A DNA stretch of 64,000 nt from Anolis sagrei (GCF_037176765.1 NC_090023.1:142401366-142465365), one strand, 5' to 3'. Counted from the stretch's first letter, positions 1 to 10,312 are shown. Program-made: numbers and translations. The notes: generated from the letters alone by a model not told the origin.

Positions 1-156
1 GATAGTATCAGCACAGCCAAGTTCTCATTTCATTGCATTATAAAGAACCATAAGAATATACTAAGAAGAACAAGTTAAGAAGCTGGCTACTAGTAGTTCA
101 AAAGCAAGATCTCATTCATGCACAGCCAGGGATGGGAGTCAGGTTCCTTTCTACTC

Positions 157-185
157 CTGTTGTTGTTGTTGTTGTTGTTGTTGTT
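157..185. repeat. (TTG)n microsatellite
   Basis: About nine uninterrupted TGT/TTG units. Confidence 0.9.
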
Positions 186-379
186 TTAAACCAGCAAATG
201 CTTTTGTCTCCACTTACATCCTTCTAGATAGGCTGATAAATTGCCAAGAAATATAATTCAAAAACAATTTAATATCTGGTTTCTGCAATATAGTTGAGGT
301 GTATTTTAGCAAAGAGCTAGATTAAAATCTATTCACATGTGTTCTCATAAAATGCGTCTCAAATGGAGTCCAGCATAGA

Positions 380-690
380 GAAGATATTTTAATCCACAAG
401 AGACCCCCCCCCTCCCCCCGACATGCTGGAATATACAGTCAAAGCACTCTTAATTGATGTGAGGGTATTCCACTGTTGAACAGTTCTTACCATCAGCAAG
501 TTCTTCCAAATATTTAGGTGGAATCTCTTTTCCTGGAATTTGCATCCATTGTTCTGTGTCCTAGCCTCTGGAGCAGCAAAAAACAAGCTTACTCCGCTTT
601 CAGTATGACATCCTTTTACATATTTAAATGTTGCCATTATGTCTACTCTTAACTTTATCTTCTTCAAGCTAAACATACCCAGCTCCCTAA
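380..690 (-). mobile_element. CR1-type LINE 3' fragment
   Basis: Minus strand carries a decayed frame with the CR1/L2 tail signature VRTVQQWN, preceded by the IMATFKYVKGC-like motif. The frame ends in a C-rich run near 405. It is an old insertion in a CFAP99 intron. Confidence 0.6.
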
Positions 691-878
691 TGTGAAGATA
701 TAATTGACGCTATAGTGCCAGACTCTGCACCATGAGTAAACAGCAATTTTTCAGTACAGCCAACATTTACCATGTTCCAGCTGTCATGATTTCTATAGAT
801 TCATGTGGCAATGTAATGCAAACCTTTCTCAGAAATACTGCATTTGTTTAAGATGCATAAAATTGTACTGATACTTAC

Positions 879-991
879 CTTTGCAATGGTTTGATCCAGT
901 TATTATTTACATAAACAGAATCATACATTTTGTTCCATTCATCTTTTATCCATGTACTCAAATTTATTCTATTGAAAAAGAATCTAAGGAA
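879..991 (-). CDS. CFAP99: CFAP99 coding exon (fourth visible, gene runs off left edge)
   Basis: Minus-strand exon of 113 nt with a pyrimidine-rich acceptor (ttgttttcag) and a strong donor (AAAG|gtaagt). It enters in phase 0 and leaves in phase 2. It encodes 37 residues starting FLRFFFNRINLSTWIKDEWN and ending WIKPLQ; this FLRFFFN...WIKDEW stretch is what I recall of the CFAP99 (DUF4476-type ciliary protein) N-terminal half. The phase fits the preceding exon at 2235-2329 exactly. CFAP99 is a cilium/flagellum-associated protein of poorly known mechanism. The following exon was not found in bases 1-878 and presumably lies outside the window. Identification rests on remembered family sequence plus synteny with MXD4. 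Confidence 0.78.
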
Positions 992-1140
992 CTGAAAACA
1001 AATTATGCAGTAATGAACATTGGGTAAATACAGAGAAAATGTAGTACGTGCCATTCTTTTAAAAATGTAACATGTACCATAATCAACTGTTGAATAAACA
1101 ATTGATCACATTTTATATTTTTATAATTCTATTAAACATA

Positions 1141-1320
1141 GGTAAAGGGAAAGGATTTCCCCTGATATTAAGTCCAGTTGTGTCAGACTCTAGGTTGTGG
1201 TGCTTATCTCCATTTCTAAGCCAAAGACCTGGCGTTGTCCATAGACACCTCTAAGATCATGTGGCTGGCATGACTGCATGGAGTACCATTACCTTCCTGC
1301 CGGAGCGGTACCTATTGATA
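1141..1320 (-). mobile_element. Sauria-type SINE, 3' part
   Basis: Minus orientation copy of the squamate tRNA-derived SINE: the tail 'gtccagt..gtcagactc', the 'cctaagccaaagac' region, and 'catgtggctggcatgactgcatgga' as it appears in better copies at 11011-11337 and 28938-29272. The head is missing. Confidence 0.75.
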
Positions 1321-2234
1321 CCATATTATCCATATTACTCCAATACTTTTGAAAAGAGGGTTTTCCTACTTTGAGATCTGATTTTGGGCAACCAACTAGT
1401 ACCACTTTGTTTTTCTTTATCTAGTTTTTGAGCCACAATCATTTGCATCTTAACAATATTCCATATCCTTGGTGTATCGGGTGGTAACAAAAAAACTAAA
1501 CAATTTCATTCCCATCCTATATAACACAACAAATGTGGAAAAGTCAATTTAGGATGGTTTTGCTTGTTTTGTGACTATCTCTGAACAGCACAACAGAGAA
1601 AGTAATATGATGAGGTAATGCTTTAAAGCAAAAGGAGAGTGAGAAGGAAAAAGAAAAACTGTTCTGCTTCAAATAATGGGAAATCAGCTCAAGAATAAGT
1701 AACCTGTAGTATGATTGATAGTCTATTTGTTTCTTTTTAAAGAGGCTAAGATTATTACAACATTCAAGAGACAATCCTGCTCATCACTCCTCAGCCTGCA
1801 TCAAGATTTAAGAATTCCTGCCAAATCTTTTGGAAATTGATACTCTTCTGAATCTAAATATAGCACACTATTTGATGGGACAGTATATTTAGAATATACT
1901 GCCTACATTCTTTGAGACTTTGGAATTCATGTCTTCTTTCAGTTCTACAATTTTATATTCTGAGGTGTATGTATAACATACTTAAACCAAACCCAAAATT
2001 GTTCCTTCATATTCTAGCCAGCTAGCTTGTTTTATCTCAGGGTCAGCTTGCTTTCTACAGTATAGGTTACTTTTAAGATTATATTAATCCTGGGATATTT
2101 TACAGTAAGATTGAGATGATATTCTTTCCCTCCTCCTTCTCAGACTTCTATGCATCCTTTTTGCTTCCACACATTAAATAACAGTATTCTATTATTTTGT
2201 TTCATTTTCCCAAAAGCACAATTATTTTAATTAC
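1321..2234. other. CFAP99 intron, no feature seen
   Basis: AT-rich unique sequence between exons. I see no gene, RNA or clear repeat in it. Confidence 0.5.
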
Positions 2235-2329
2235 CTTACATATCTTAGCAACATCCAGTGATTTGATAATTCTGCCGAACTCCCGAAGTCCAAGTTCTTC
2301 CAGTTGAAAAATGGCCAAATAACAAATAA
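2235..2329 (-). CDS. CFAP99: CFAP99 coding exon (third visible)
   Basis: Minus-strand exon of 95 nt. The acceptor is ...cttctgatag and the donor AAG|gtaatt. It enters with two bases completing a valine codon and ends in phase 0. The peptide continues ICYLAIFQLEELGLREFG and ends SLDVAKICK, joining in frame with FLRFFFN of the next exon. A competing donor five bases earlier (ATAT|gtaagg) would break the phase with the next exon, so the AAG|gtaatt site is preferred. The CYLA-FQLEELG and IIKSLD pattern matches remembered CFAP99 proteins. Confidence 0.78.
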
Positions 2330-2577
2330 CTATCAGAAGACAAATACATAAAGACCAATGTTATTTCAGATAATAGATCTACTGTATTTTGAGTTCCTAC
2401 TGTAAAAGTTCTTAAAATGCCATGTCATTACTCTGCATGACACTTTAGTGTATGTTACAGTCGGTCTAATTGGACAGAATAGCTTTTTACTATGAATAAT
2501 TTATTGCATATTTCCATAATAATTCATTCCTAAGTCTTTTTAAAAAATATTTTTATTAGTGGGTTTTTTGTACATAA

Positions 2578-2812
2578 GTGGGGTGAGGGTGGAGGGTTAA
2601 AAAAATAAGAAAGAAAAAAAGAAAAAAATCTTTTTAAAAACCCCAGGGGAAATAAAAACATGGGGATAGAGTAGGATAGATTGGGGGGTGGGGGTAATAG
2701 GCATGGGGGGAATTGATTCAAGGGTAAAAGGGGAAGGCTTGAAAAAGGAAAGTTTGGGGAGGGCGAAAAAAAAAAGAAAAAAACCAAAAAAACACAGGGA
2801 GGGGGTTCTTCC
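2578..2812. repeat. Long polypurine tract with G-runs
   Basis: About 235 bases that are almost only A and G on the plus strand, with several runs of four or more G alternating with A-runs. This composition can form triplex or G-quadruplex structures. It lies in the CFAP99 intron between the exons at 2235 and 5214. Confidence 0.75.
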
Positions 2813-3249
2813 ATGTCTCTTCATAGAGGGTTTCTACAATATAATACTAGTCTTTACTTCTTCGGGTATGTCCTTCCTTTCTTCTTTCTCCTTGTGGTGA
2901 ATCTGTATACATTAATGTTTATAGTCCCTTTTATACCAGTAGCTTAATCCTGTTTCTTTTGATCCAGGTCTTCATTCATTCCTAAGTCTTCACACACATT
3001 CATAAATAAAACAATTATTCTTAGGAAGCCTCTATCAGCTTTGCACATTTGGATCTTGCAATCTGTCCATCATTCTTGGCAAAATTGCTACGAAGTTCTT
3101 TGTCCTGAGTATATGTTATGCACTGACTAGGATAATCAACTATTGTAGTACACCCACTTCTTTTAAAGCGATACGTTTTTATATACATACTAAAGAAATA
3201 TGAGTCGTAACCTCAAATAGGATTGTCCTAACTTTATACTGGGGTCACT

Positions 3250-3830
3250 ACAAACTTCTGAGAGAGAGAACTTAGCAAACAGAAAGTAGGTGAGGGAGGA
3301 GGGGAAGAGGCATCCTCTTCTGGGCCAGGAGTTTCTCCCTGGAACTATGCTGCCTTTGCTTGCCTTAAAGAAAGAAAAGAGAGGAGGGAAAGGAGGAAGG
3401 GAGGGCCTTCATTGGACATCCTAGCTCTGAGACCTCTGAAGCAGAGGGAGGAAGCCCCCTCTCACTTGTGAGCGTATCTGGGTTTCGCCTTCCATTCTCA
3501 TGAGTATTGTGGGTCTCTCCTTCCCTTCCTGTCTTGTGAGTGTGTTGGTCTTTCCTTTCCTTCCCATCTTAGGAATCTGGGTGTCTCTCCTTCCTTTACC
3601 ATTTTAGAAGCCTGGGGTCTCGCCTACCGTTCCCCCTTTCTTTCCCATCATGAGAGTCTGAGTGATTTCTCCTTCCTCTCCATCCTGTTGGGTCTTCATT
3701 ACAGTGGGAGAGGCATCAAGTCTAGACTTAATTCTTCTCTTTCACTCCTTTTGCCTCAGTAAAGTCTGATTTGTATACATATTTTACATATCTGGGGTGG
3801 CATATACATTTCACAGACAAAATGGGGTCA
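3250..3830. other. Purine-rich then pyrimidine-rich intronic block
   Basis: A GA-rich stretch (3260-3400) is followed by degenerate short repeats of the type 'ctgggt.tctccttcc' (about 3470-3680). No coding potential is seen. It could be an old dispersed repeat, but I cannot assign a family. Confidence 0.35.
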
Positions 3831-4245
3831 GGACTTGAAAAAGCTTTAAAAAACCCTGATCCATAAAATCGAAGACTTTGCTATAATCTTAACTAGGTCA
3901 TTTGCTGTTGCATCAACAAACCTCTGTTTTAGGGCTACAAAAATATGACTAATATTCTTAAGACAAAAAAAAAGTAGAATGGATTTTAAAATTAAGATCT
4001 TTTTAAAGGAGTAGAGGAGGAACTTGATCTCTCGATCTTGTTAATTTCCCCAGAGCTCCTTTCAACACAGTTGCATTATATACTTGAAGACTAATTTTTC
4101 CTCCTTTCTCTCCCCCTAAATAGGCTAACAAAAAAACCTCTCAATCTAGTTCCCATATTTCTTTTCTACCCTTTCAAATGGAATTAGATTCTCCGTTTCA
4201 GAAATTTCTAGTCAGATTTTAAATCAGTATATACAGGCTCTAGAC

Positions 4246-4419
4246 CACACGTGTTAAATACAAGGCTTGTAAGTCAAATTCAGCCCACCACCTCATTTTA
4301 TGTGGCCTGCAAGGCTTTCAGTTCCAGGGGAACATAGTTACTTTTATACAGTCTTACATTTACAAATGGCCCTTAGAAACAACCATAAAGCTGATGTGGC
4401 CCTCAGTTTGACACCCCTG
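4246..4419. mobile_element. hAT-like nonautonomous element (GGGGTGTCAAACTG type)
   Basis: The right end reads CAGTTTGACACCCCTG, the typical hAT/Charlie-like terminus; the left end is a decayed complement (cacacgtgttaaat). Flanks ctctagac and attgagac are similar over the last five bases, consistent with an old 8-bp target duplication. Confidence 0.55.
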
Positions 4420-4884
4420 ATTGAGACCATATGCAAAGATTTAAATAAATATTCTTATGTCCTTGTATATTTACTGTAAATTTATTATTTTATATAAATT
4501 TAAAAATGCAATAAAATATACAAAGCCTGAAATACACTGAGTTTTTTCTACAATAAGCAGCCATATCTTGGGCTCTTTGCGATCCTTGTCACGTTTTTTC
4601 TGTGTTGTAAATATATAGAAATTGTATCAAGCAGAAGTTAAATAAAATTGGAAGGTGGGAAAATATATCTACCACATTGCAATTGCTTTCAAATATGTAC
4701 AAAAGATATAAACATAGAGGAATATGTTTCAAGTGCATTCCCTTTGAAATCTTACACAAGGAAATAAATTTTAAAGCCTTTTTTGGAGGAGGTAGCTATT
4801 TTGGCATCAAAAAACATAAAATCTAGTTTCACTTTAAAGTTTCCTTATTTTAACTGATATAAACTTTCACAGACTGTAGCCTCA

Positions 4885-5023
4885 GGCCCCATCTGCACTG
4901 TCAGGTTATCTGCTTTGAACTGGATTATATGGCAGTGTAGACTCATATAATCCAATTCAAAAAAGATAACGTGGATTATATGCTTTGATAATCTGGATCA
5001 TATGGGAGTGTAGACAGAGGCTG
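4885..5023. mobile_element. Palindromic hAT-like MITE (GGCCCC..CACAC family)
   Basis: Contains the family's inverted segments: 'atctgctttgaactggattatatggcagtgtagactc' and its imperfect reverse complement. The same family recurs at 8127, 8391-9629, 10199, 11418, 40241, 49209 and 57909. Confidence 0.7.
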
Positions 5024-5213
5024 CAGACACACTGAGTGTTTTCTGTGTCTTTGGCAAACTGTGTCCCAAGTGTTCCTGCACCTAAAATTTTGGAACACAA
5101 TTTCAAGTGAAGCAAAATATTAAATGAATAAAATCATCCAGGTGCAACAATTAACAAAACCTTAGATATTTTTAATGTTCCATTACACCCTGACTACATA
5201 ATTAAATACCTAC

Positions 5214-5358
5214 CTATATACAGATTGCGTTCAGACAACAGGCAATGTTTCCCATCTCGACTATAGAATGCGCTGACCACCACATCCAGAAGAGGCTTAA
5301 ATTCTATACAGCCAGCCAATGTTTCCATCAAAAAAGTTTCATTCTTCACTTTAGAATT
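5214..5358 (-). CDS. CFAP99: CFAP99 coding exon (second visible)
   Basis: Minus-strand exon of 145 nt: acceptor atctttttag, donor ATAG|gtaggt, entering in phase 0 and leaving in phase 1. It encodes 48 residues, beginning NSKVKNETFLMETLAGC and containing LLDVVVSAFYSRDG and LLSERNLYI, a CFAP99-like pattern. The flanking introns are about 2.9 kb (to the next exon) and 2.0 kb (to the previous one). All three frames of the gene model are consistent across the four exons, which strongly supports a real, spliced gene rather than chance open frames. Confidence 0.78.
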
Positions 5359-5904
5359 CTAAAAAGATAAAATTGATTTCAATTTTAGGGGGGGAAAGTT
5401 TCACACAGAGGAGGATGGGGATCACCCCCATATTGCATGAAATGATAACTTGTGTGTCCAATAAGAATGTCTGACTTAAACGCACTACAGGTCCTTTGGT
5501 AGTGATGGGAGACTTTTGAGAAAGATTGTGAGGCTGATACACTTCATGAATTATCGTTCTGGGGGGGGGGGGGGGTCATGCCAACCTGATCAAGATTGGA
5601 ACTGACAATTCTAAAGCCACTGCCCTCAACAGTCTCCCCTCAGTTTATAGACTTGCTGACTACCAAGAAAATGAGTAGTGATAGAAAAGACAGATTTTTT
5701 TAAAAACTCTTTTTATTACTATCCTAGGTGGGGATAGATTGCTCCTTCAGCCTCTCTGGAATGGCTATTCATGGTCATGATCTTCATTTTTATTGTGATT
5801 TTTGGTAAAAGGAAAAATATCATAACGCAACAATAATAAAACAGGCAAACAGATTATATAGCCATATATTTTTGAGAAAAAAACTAGTCATCTACCTTCT
5901 AACT

Positions 5905-6227
5905 CAGCAGTTCTCAACCTGGGGGTCGTTTGGCCATTTCGGAGGGGTCGCGAGGTTGCCTCCTTTGGCCCCGCCCCCAAGTCTTTGGCCCACCCTCCAA
6001 GGCTTTGTGCGAGCCCAGGCCTAGCGTGAAGGAGCCCTCACCTGCCTCGCTCTCGTTGGCCAGCAAGGGCGTGTGCCAGGCGAGGGCTCATTCGCATGAG
6101 GTCTGATCTTGCACAAAGCCTGCCTCGTCTGCTTTGCACTCTCGAAAATAATTTTAGGGTTGGGGGTCACCACAACATGAGGAACCATATTTAGGGGTCA
6201 CAGTGTTAGAAAGGTTGAGAACCACTG
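5905..6227. mobile_element. SPIN-like hAT nonautonomous element
   Basis: Terminal inverted repeats CAGCAGTTCTCAACCTgg and aaGGTTGAGAACCACTG, flanked by a near-perfect 8-bp target duplication (ttctaact at 5897-5904, ctctaact at 6228-6235). The right part 'ggtcaccacaacatgaggaac' matches the SPIN end. Its GC-rich interior is unlike the copy at 53480. Confidence 0.75.
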
Positions 6228-6766
6228 CTCTAACTAATATTAATACAGTACAATTATATATCTACTATAACTAATAAAGCAAAAAGCACATGAATACACA
6301 AAAAACAAATACATAGACATAAACACACACAAAAAAGCTAATAAACAAATATAAAACTATTCCACAGACCTCACACTCTCCGGTGGTTTTTACATTCTAA
6401 CTAGTTTGTCCCCATTATGCACAACAACACTTAATAACATATTGCTACTTCATAAATCCCACAGTTGATGAATCTAGCCATAATTGTTATAACATATTAG
6501 TCAATAAACTCCAATCTCTCTTTAAATTGGACCAATATTTCAGCTGAATCAATTTGTCCATCACAACTAGTTGACAAATTATTGTAAGCTGTTATCAAAA
6601 CTTTCAACTTGTGTTTTCCATTCTGTTTTTCTTCCTGAAAGCACTCTATACAGGAGATCCTATTGTCTTTCAGTTCTCATCTGATGTGTATTGGTCTTGC
6701 TGTGGCACATGACTTCACAAGAGAAGTAATGGTCAGATTTCTAGACAAGAACTATGGGGATATGAT

Positions 6767-6801
<35 letters not shown>
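6767..6801. repeat. (GATA)n microsatellite
   Basis: About eight tandem GATA units. Confidence 0.9.
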
Positions 6802-7099
6802 TCCCAGAAATGACAGCTCCCCTGCAGTCATATAGAATGAGGATGTCAGAGAAGGACAGTGTCACTCGCTTTGAAGGAAGATAAGAATGATCAAAATAGA
6901 CTGACAATAACTTAAGAATTAGACTGACAGTAAATGAAGAATGTATATATATATATATATTGTTAAATCTAATGTTTTTCCATCCTCCATTTTTATGAAT
7001 GGGTTTCTTCTTCTTAACTTATCCTTGGAAAGCATTCTCCTGTTTAGTGAAACTAAACTAACTTCATTAAAAACGTATTTGCTTATGACGTACAGGAAT

Positions 7100-7225
7100 A
7101 TTAATAATAATAAATTTTATTTATATCCTGCCACCATCTCCCGAAAGAGACTCGGGAAGGCTTACAAAACACTCCAGGTGCAATATAACAAATCTTACAT
7201 GAATATAAAACAATATCACAGATAA
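7100..7225 (-). mobile_element. LINE 3' tail
   Basis: Reverse orientation of the lizard LINE 3' end: ATA-rich tail followed by 'cctgccaccatctcc' and 'gactcgg..ggcttac', as at 59680. Confidence 0.6.
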
Positions 7226-7367
7226 AGTTATAAATCAACCACTAACACTGTAAGAATACAATGTAAGTATACAATGTGCAATCAAATGTTGATATAATAT
7301 TTTATACTGATTAGAATTCCAATTTAAAACATTAAAATAGAATTGAATAAAGAGGCAACCGACATAC

Positions 7368-7478
7368 CTGTAATACATGAGCAGATTCTTCCAAGAAATC
7401 TCCAATATTCTCAGTTACGGGATTTAACTGGTTAAGCCGCTGGATTACTTTTTCAATGTGTCTCATCTGAGCATCCAT
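7368..7478 (-). CDS. CFAP99: CFAP99 first coding segment with start codon
   Basis: The exon spans 7368-7495 on the minus strand, with acceptor catttttcacag and donor TTACAG|gtatgt. The first ATG in it (7476-7478) is in a good context (AAAATGG) and opens a 37-codon segment beginning MDAQMRHIEKVIQRL and ending ESAHVLQ, which leaves in phase 0 and joins the exon at 5214-5358. The segment looks helical or coiled. The 17 nt before the ATG are open in frame, so a further upstream start cannot be excluded. The acceptor implies at least one upstream noncoding exon; a candidate lies at 9785. Confidence 0.72.
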
Positions 7479-7570
7479 TTTTGCGCTGAAGAGTCCTGTG
7501 AAAAATGAAATATATTCACAGTCTGACCAACGCAAAATAGAGAGGCACCATGACTTCCACTGATCTAGAC

Positions 7571-7705
7571 CAGGCCAGTGCAAATTTCGGCTCTTCTGGT
7601 GCTTTGGATTTCAACTCCCACAATTCCTAACAGCTGGTAAACTGTCTGGGACTTCTGGGAGTTGATGTCCAAAACATCTGGAGGGTCCAAGTTTGCCCAG
7701 GCCTG
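7571..7705. mobile_element. Palindromic hAT-like MITE (CAGGCCTGGGCAAAC family)
   Basis: Starts caggccagtgcaaat, ends gtttgcccaggcctg; inner arms 'tttcaactcccacaattc' and its complement. Flanked by the 8-bp duplication atctagac / atctagat. Confidence 0.8.
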
Positions 7706-7721
7706 ATCTAGATACTATACT

Positions 7722-8030
7722 CCTTTGATGTAGTCCAAAATCCCATTGGCTTTTTTAGCTGTTGCATTACATTATTGGCTCGTGCTCAACTTGTCCACAA
7801 GGACTCCAAGATCTCTTTCACATGACTGTTGCCAAACCAAACATCATCCATCCCGTTTCTGTGCATTTCTTTTTTTTTTTCTGCCTTAGTGTAGTATGCT
7901 ACATTTCTCTTTATTGACATTCGTTTCTTACTTTTGGCCAATCAGCTCTCTAATCTGTTGAGGTCCTTTTGAATTATGATCCTGTCTTCTGGAGGATTAG
8001 CGATCCCTCCAGAAGCAAAACAGTCTGGAA
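7722..8030 (-). mobile_element. CR1-type LINE 3' region, antisense
   Basis: Contains the antisense CR1 landmarks: 'aaatcccattggcttttttagc', 'caacttgtccacaaggactcc', 'agatctctttcaca'. The same segments appear at 18200-18545 and 26404-26800. Confidence 0.6.
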
Positions 8031-8126
8031 CTCCAATTTTCAAAACACCCCCAACAAGAAACAATTCAACAAACAGCAAATCTTCCACATTAGCAGAAAA
8101 TGTTACTTTTTTTGAATAAACATGAG

Positions 8127-8251
8127 GACCCTTCCACACAGCTGTATAACATTTAACTAGATTATATTGCAGTGTGGACTCAGATAATCCAGTTCAAAGC
8201 AGATATTGTGGTTATCTGCCCTCTGAGTCACATAGCTGTGTGGAACGTCCG
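8127..8251. mobile_element. Palindromic hAT-like MITE
   Basis: Begins 'gacccttccacacagctgtat', ends 'cacatagctgtgtggaacgtc', with inverted 'actggatt' and 'gcagtgtggactcagataatccag' arms between. Confidence 0.75.
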
Positions 8252-8390
8252 TACAATAATTTCGATCCAAAGGCTGCCTTCTGTTTACAAATATGATGCA
8301 AGTGGTTTTCACTTGATCTCCACATGACTATTTGTAGTGGTACACATAGCATCCTTGAAGTCTCTCTGAGTCCTCAAAATAAAGTTCTAG

Positions 8391-9629
8391 GCCCCTTTCT
8401 ACACTGCCATATAAAATCCAGATTATCTGCTTTGAACTGGATTATACAGAAGTCTAGACTCATATAATCCGGTTCAAAGCAGTAACGTGGATTATAAACT
8501 CTGGCCCCTTCCACACAGCTGTATGAAATCCCATATTACCTGCTTTGAACTGGGATATATGGCAGTGTGGACTCTAACCCTTTCCCACAGCCCTATATCT
8601 CAGAATATCAAGACAGAAAATCCCACATTATCTGAGTGTGGACTCAGGTAACCCAGTTCAAAACAGATATTGTGGAATTTCCTGCCTTGATATTCTGGGA
8701 TATAGGGCTGTGGGGAAGGGCCCTGGGTTATCTGAGTCCACACTGGGATTTTTTTACCTTGATTTTCTGGGATATAAGGCTGTGTGGAAGGGCTCTGGAC
8801 TGCCCTATAATGCAGTTTCCGTATACAGTTGAACTGCATTGAACTGCATTATACAGGGTGAGGCAGCATAACTTCTTTTTAAAATGCGCGCCATTCAGTC
8901 AGTTGAAGACGTAGAGGAGCGCTAGTGGTCTCGTTTGAGAGGCGGGAGTATAAGTTTTGTCCTGACACATTTCAGTTGCCATCATGCGTTGGAACAGTGA
9001 GGAGCATGCTTTTGCCGTTGAGGCCTACTTTTCGAGCGGATTTGGAGTGGCTGGCCCGCTCTCCAGATTTGGCCCCTTGTGATTTTTTTCTATGGGTTTT
9101 TTTTTAATCCCGTGTTTCTGTGAACCGTCCAAGGACCCTACAAGATTTGAAGACCAACATCCAGGAAGAAATTGCCAACATAACACCTGCTTTACTGGCA
9201 AGAGTCAGGACAAATGCCAGAAATCGGTTTACTCAGTGTATGGAGAATGGGGGACGTCACCTACCTAATTTGATCTTCAAAACTACGTAAAACAAAACTT
9301 TAGATATATGCCTACATTATAAAAAAAATATTTCTGATTCATACAATGGGTTCTATTAAGTTTTGAAAAAAGGAAGTTATTCTGCCTCACCCTGTATGAG
9401 TCTGGACTGCAATATCTGTTTTGAAATGAGTTATCTGAGTAAGCACTGCCATATATTCCAATTCAAATTAGATAATGTGGGATTTTATTTAGCTGAGTGG
9501 AAGGGGCCTCAGGTAAACCAGTTCAAAGCAGGTACCATGGGATGTTCTGCCTTGATATTCTGGTTTACATGGCTGTGTGGAAGGGCCCTTTGATAATCTG
9601 TATTATATGGCAGCGTGGAAAGGGCGACC
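8391..9629. mobile_element. Cluster of nested hAT-like MITEs split by a mariner
   Basis: At least four MITE units abut or nest here (starts near 8391, 8503, 8575 and 8720), each with 'ggccc..ttccacacagc', 'gaactggattata' and 'gatattctgggatatagggctgtgtgg'. The last unit is interrupted at 8854-9394 by a mariner, and resumes with 'gagtctggactgcaatatctg' up to 'gtggaaagggcg' near 9629. Confidence 0.7.
8854..9394 (+). mobile_element. Mariner element, internally deleted, with both ends
   Basis: 541 bp with ~27-bp terminal inverted repeats (CAGGGTGAGGCAGCATAACT at the left; its near-complement at the right), flanked by TA dinucleotides at 8852-8853 and 9395-9396. The interior keeps only the C-terminal part of a mariner transposase: a frame with VGTVRSMLLPLR, WLARSPDLAPCDFFLW (the terminal D of the catalytic triad, SPDL) and remnants of the 'NRPRTLQDLKTNIQEEIAN' tail in a shifted frame. 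It is a nonautonomous deletion derivative. Confidence 0.85.
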
Positions 9630-9784
9630 TTCTGCTTAAACTTAACTGGGATGTTTTTGATGAGCAGGAATCCCACTGCACGAGTGACGAGGCTGCCCTC
9701 AGGAAGCCGGCTCGCCCTTCCCGGAAAACGATTCCCTGCCCTTTGGGTCCTGCGAAGGACAAAGAGCAGGCAGGCTGTTCTTAC

Positions 9785-9872
9785 CACGGGACCCGCTCCT
9801 AAGCGAAGCGACAGGGCAGTCACCGCGAAGGCAGCCCGAAGGGAAACACAACGGCGGTGTCTGTTGCTACTA
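9785..9872 (-). other. CFAP99: Candidate noncoding first exon of CFAP99
   Basis: In the CpG-rich block, the minus strand has a near-consensus donor (CCGTG|gtaaga) with exon end at 9785. Joined to the acceptor at 7495 it would give a 5' UTR ahead of the ATG at 7478. The 5' boundary is arbitrary: it is set just downstream of the X-box at 9873-9885. No ATG in frame with the coding exon was noticed. This is inference from promoter-like composition and splice-site quality only. Confidence 0.4.
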
Positions 9873-9885
9873 GTTGCTTAGCAAC
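9873..9885. promoter_or_regulatory. X-box-like RFX site 1
   Basis: GTTGCTTAGCAAC is a 13-bp near-perfect palindrome with the two RFX half-sites GTTGC and GCAAC separated by three bases. RFX2/3 bind such sites just upstream of ciliary genes. Confidence 0.6.
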
Positions 9886-9993
9886 TGGGGGAAAGCAACG
9901 GGAATGTGACTTTGGGGGGCTTCTGAAATATCGCGTGGCTTCAGAAGACGCGCCTTTGCACAATGTTTACAGCGTCGAGGTCTCGATTGGCTG

Positions 9994-10007
9994 GTCTCCA
10001 TGGTAAC
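9994..10007. promoter_or_regulatory. X-box-like RFX site 2
   Basis: GTCTCCATGGTAAC matches the 14-bp X-box GTTGCCATGGYAAC at 12 positions and has the strong CCATGGTAAC half. It lies about 110 bp from site 1 in the same CpG-rich block. Confidence 0.5.
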
Positions 10008-10198
10008 GGCGCACGACTGTCGCGTGGAACTGACTTGTTCGGCCAATGGGAAAAGAGATCCTTGCTTCCGGAAGCCTTTGTGCTGAAGGATGCCTGCCTT
10101 TCCCTCTTCCTTTCCTCCCTCATACTGATACTATTTTATATTTCTATAGGGCCCTAGAAAATGACATTTGTAACCCAGGAACAAGAAACGTGTTAAAT

Positions 10199-10312
10199 GG
10201 GCCCCTTCTATACTGCTGTATTAAATCCAGATTATCTTTCAACTGGATTATATAGCGGTGTAGACTCATAATCCATTTCAAAGCAGATGTGAATTATCTG
10301 CCATAGTGTTAT
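10199..10312. mobile_element. Palindromic hAT-like MITE
   Basis: 'ggccccttctatactgctgtat' start, 'aactggattatatagcggtgtagactc' and inverted 'aatccatttcaaagcag'; the right end is worn. Confidence 0.65.

Larger units (their letters stand above)
9640..10080 (-). promoter_or_regulatory. CFAP99: CpG-rich likely CFAP99 promoter
   Basis: A CG-dense unique block between MITE debris and the repeat-rich interval before MXD4. It holds two X-box-like palindromes (9873-9885 and 9994-10007), an inverted CCAAT box (gattggctgg near 9985) and the candidate minus-strand donor at 9785. It lies about 2.4 kb upstream of the first CFAP99 coding exon. A ciliary gene driven by RFX factors would be expected to look like this. 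Confidence 0.6.

Noticed and set aside
2530-2824. Pro/Phe-rich frames of 94 and 75 codons
   Set aside because: Direct translation of the polypurine tract's complement; composition artefact.
3400-3830. Possible solo LTR ending near 3827 ('cagtaaagtctg..ttcaca')
   Set aside because: No matching start, target duplication or second copy seen; left as an unassigned block.
8600-8842. Open frames on both strands over the same 240 bp
   Set aside because: Produced by palindromic MITE sequence; mirror-image frames, no host gene.
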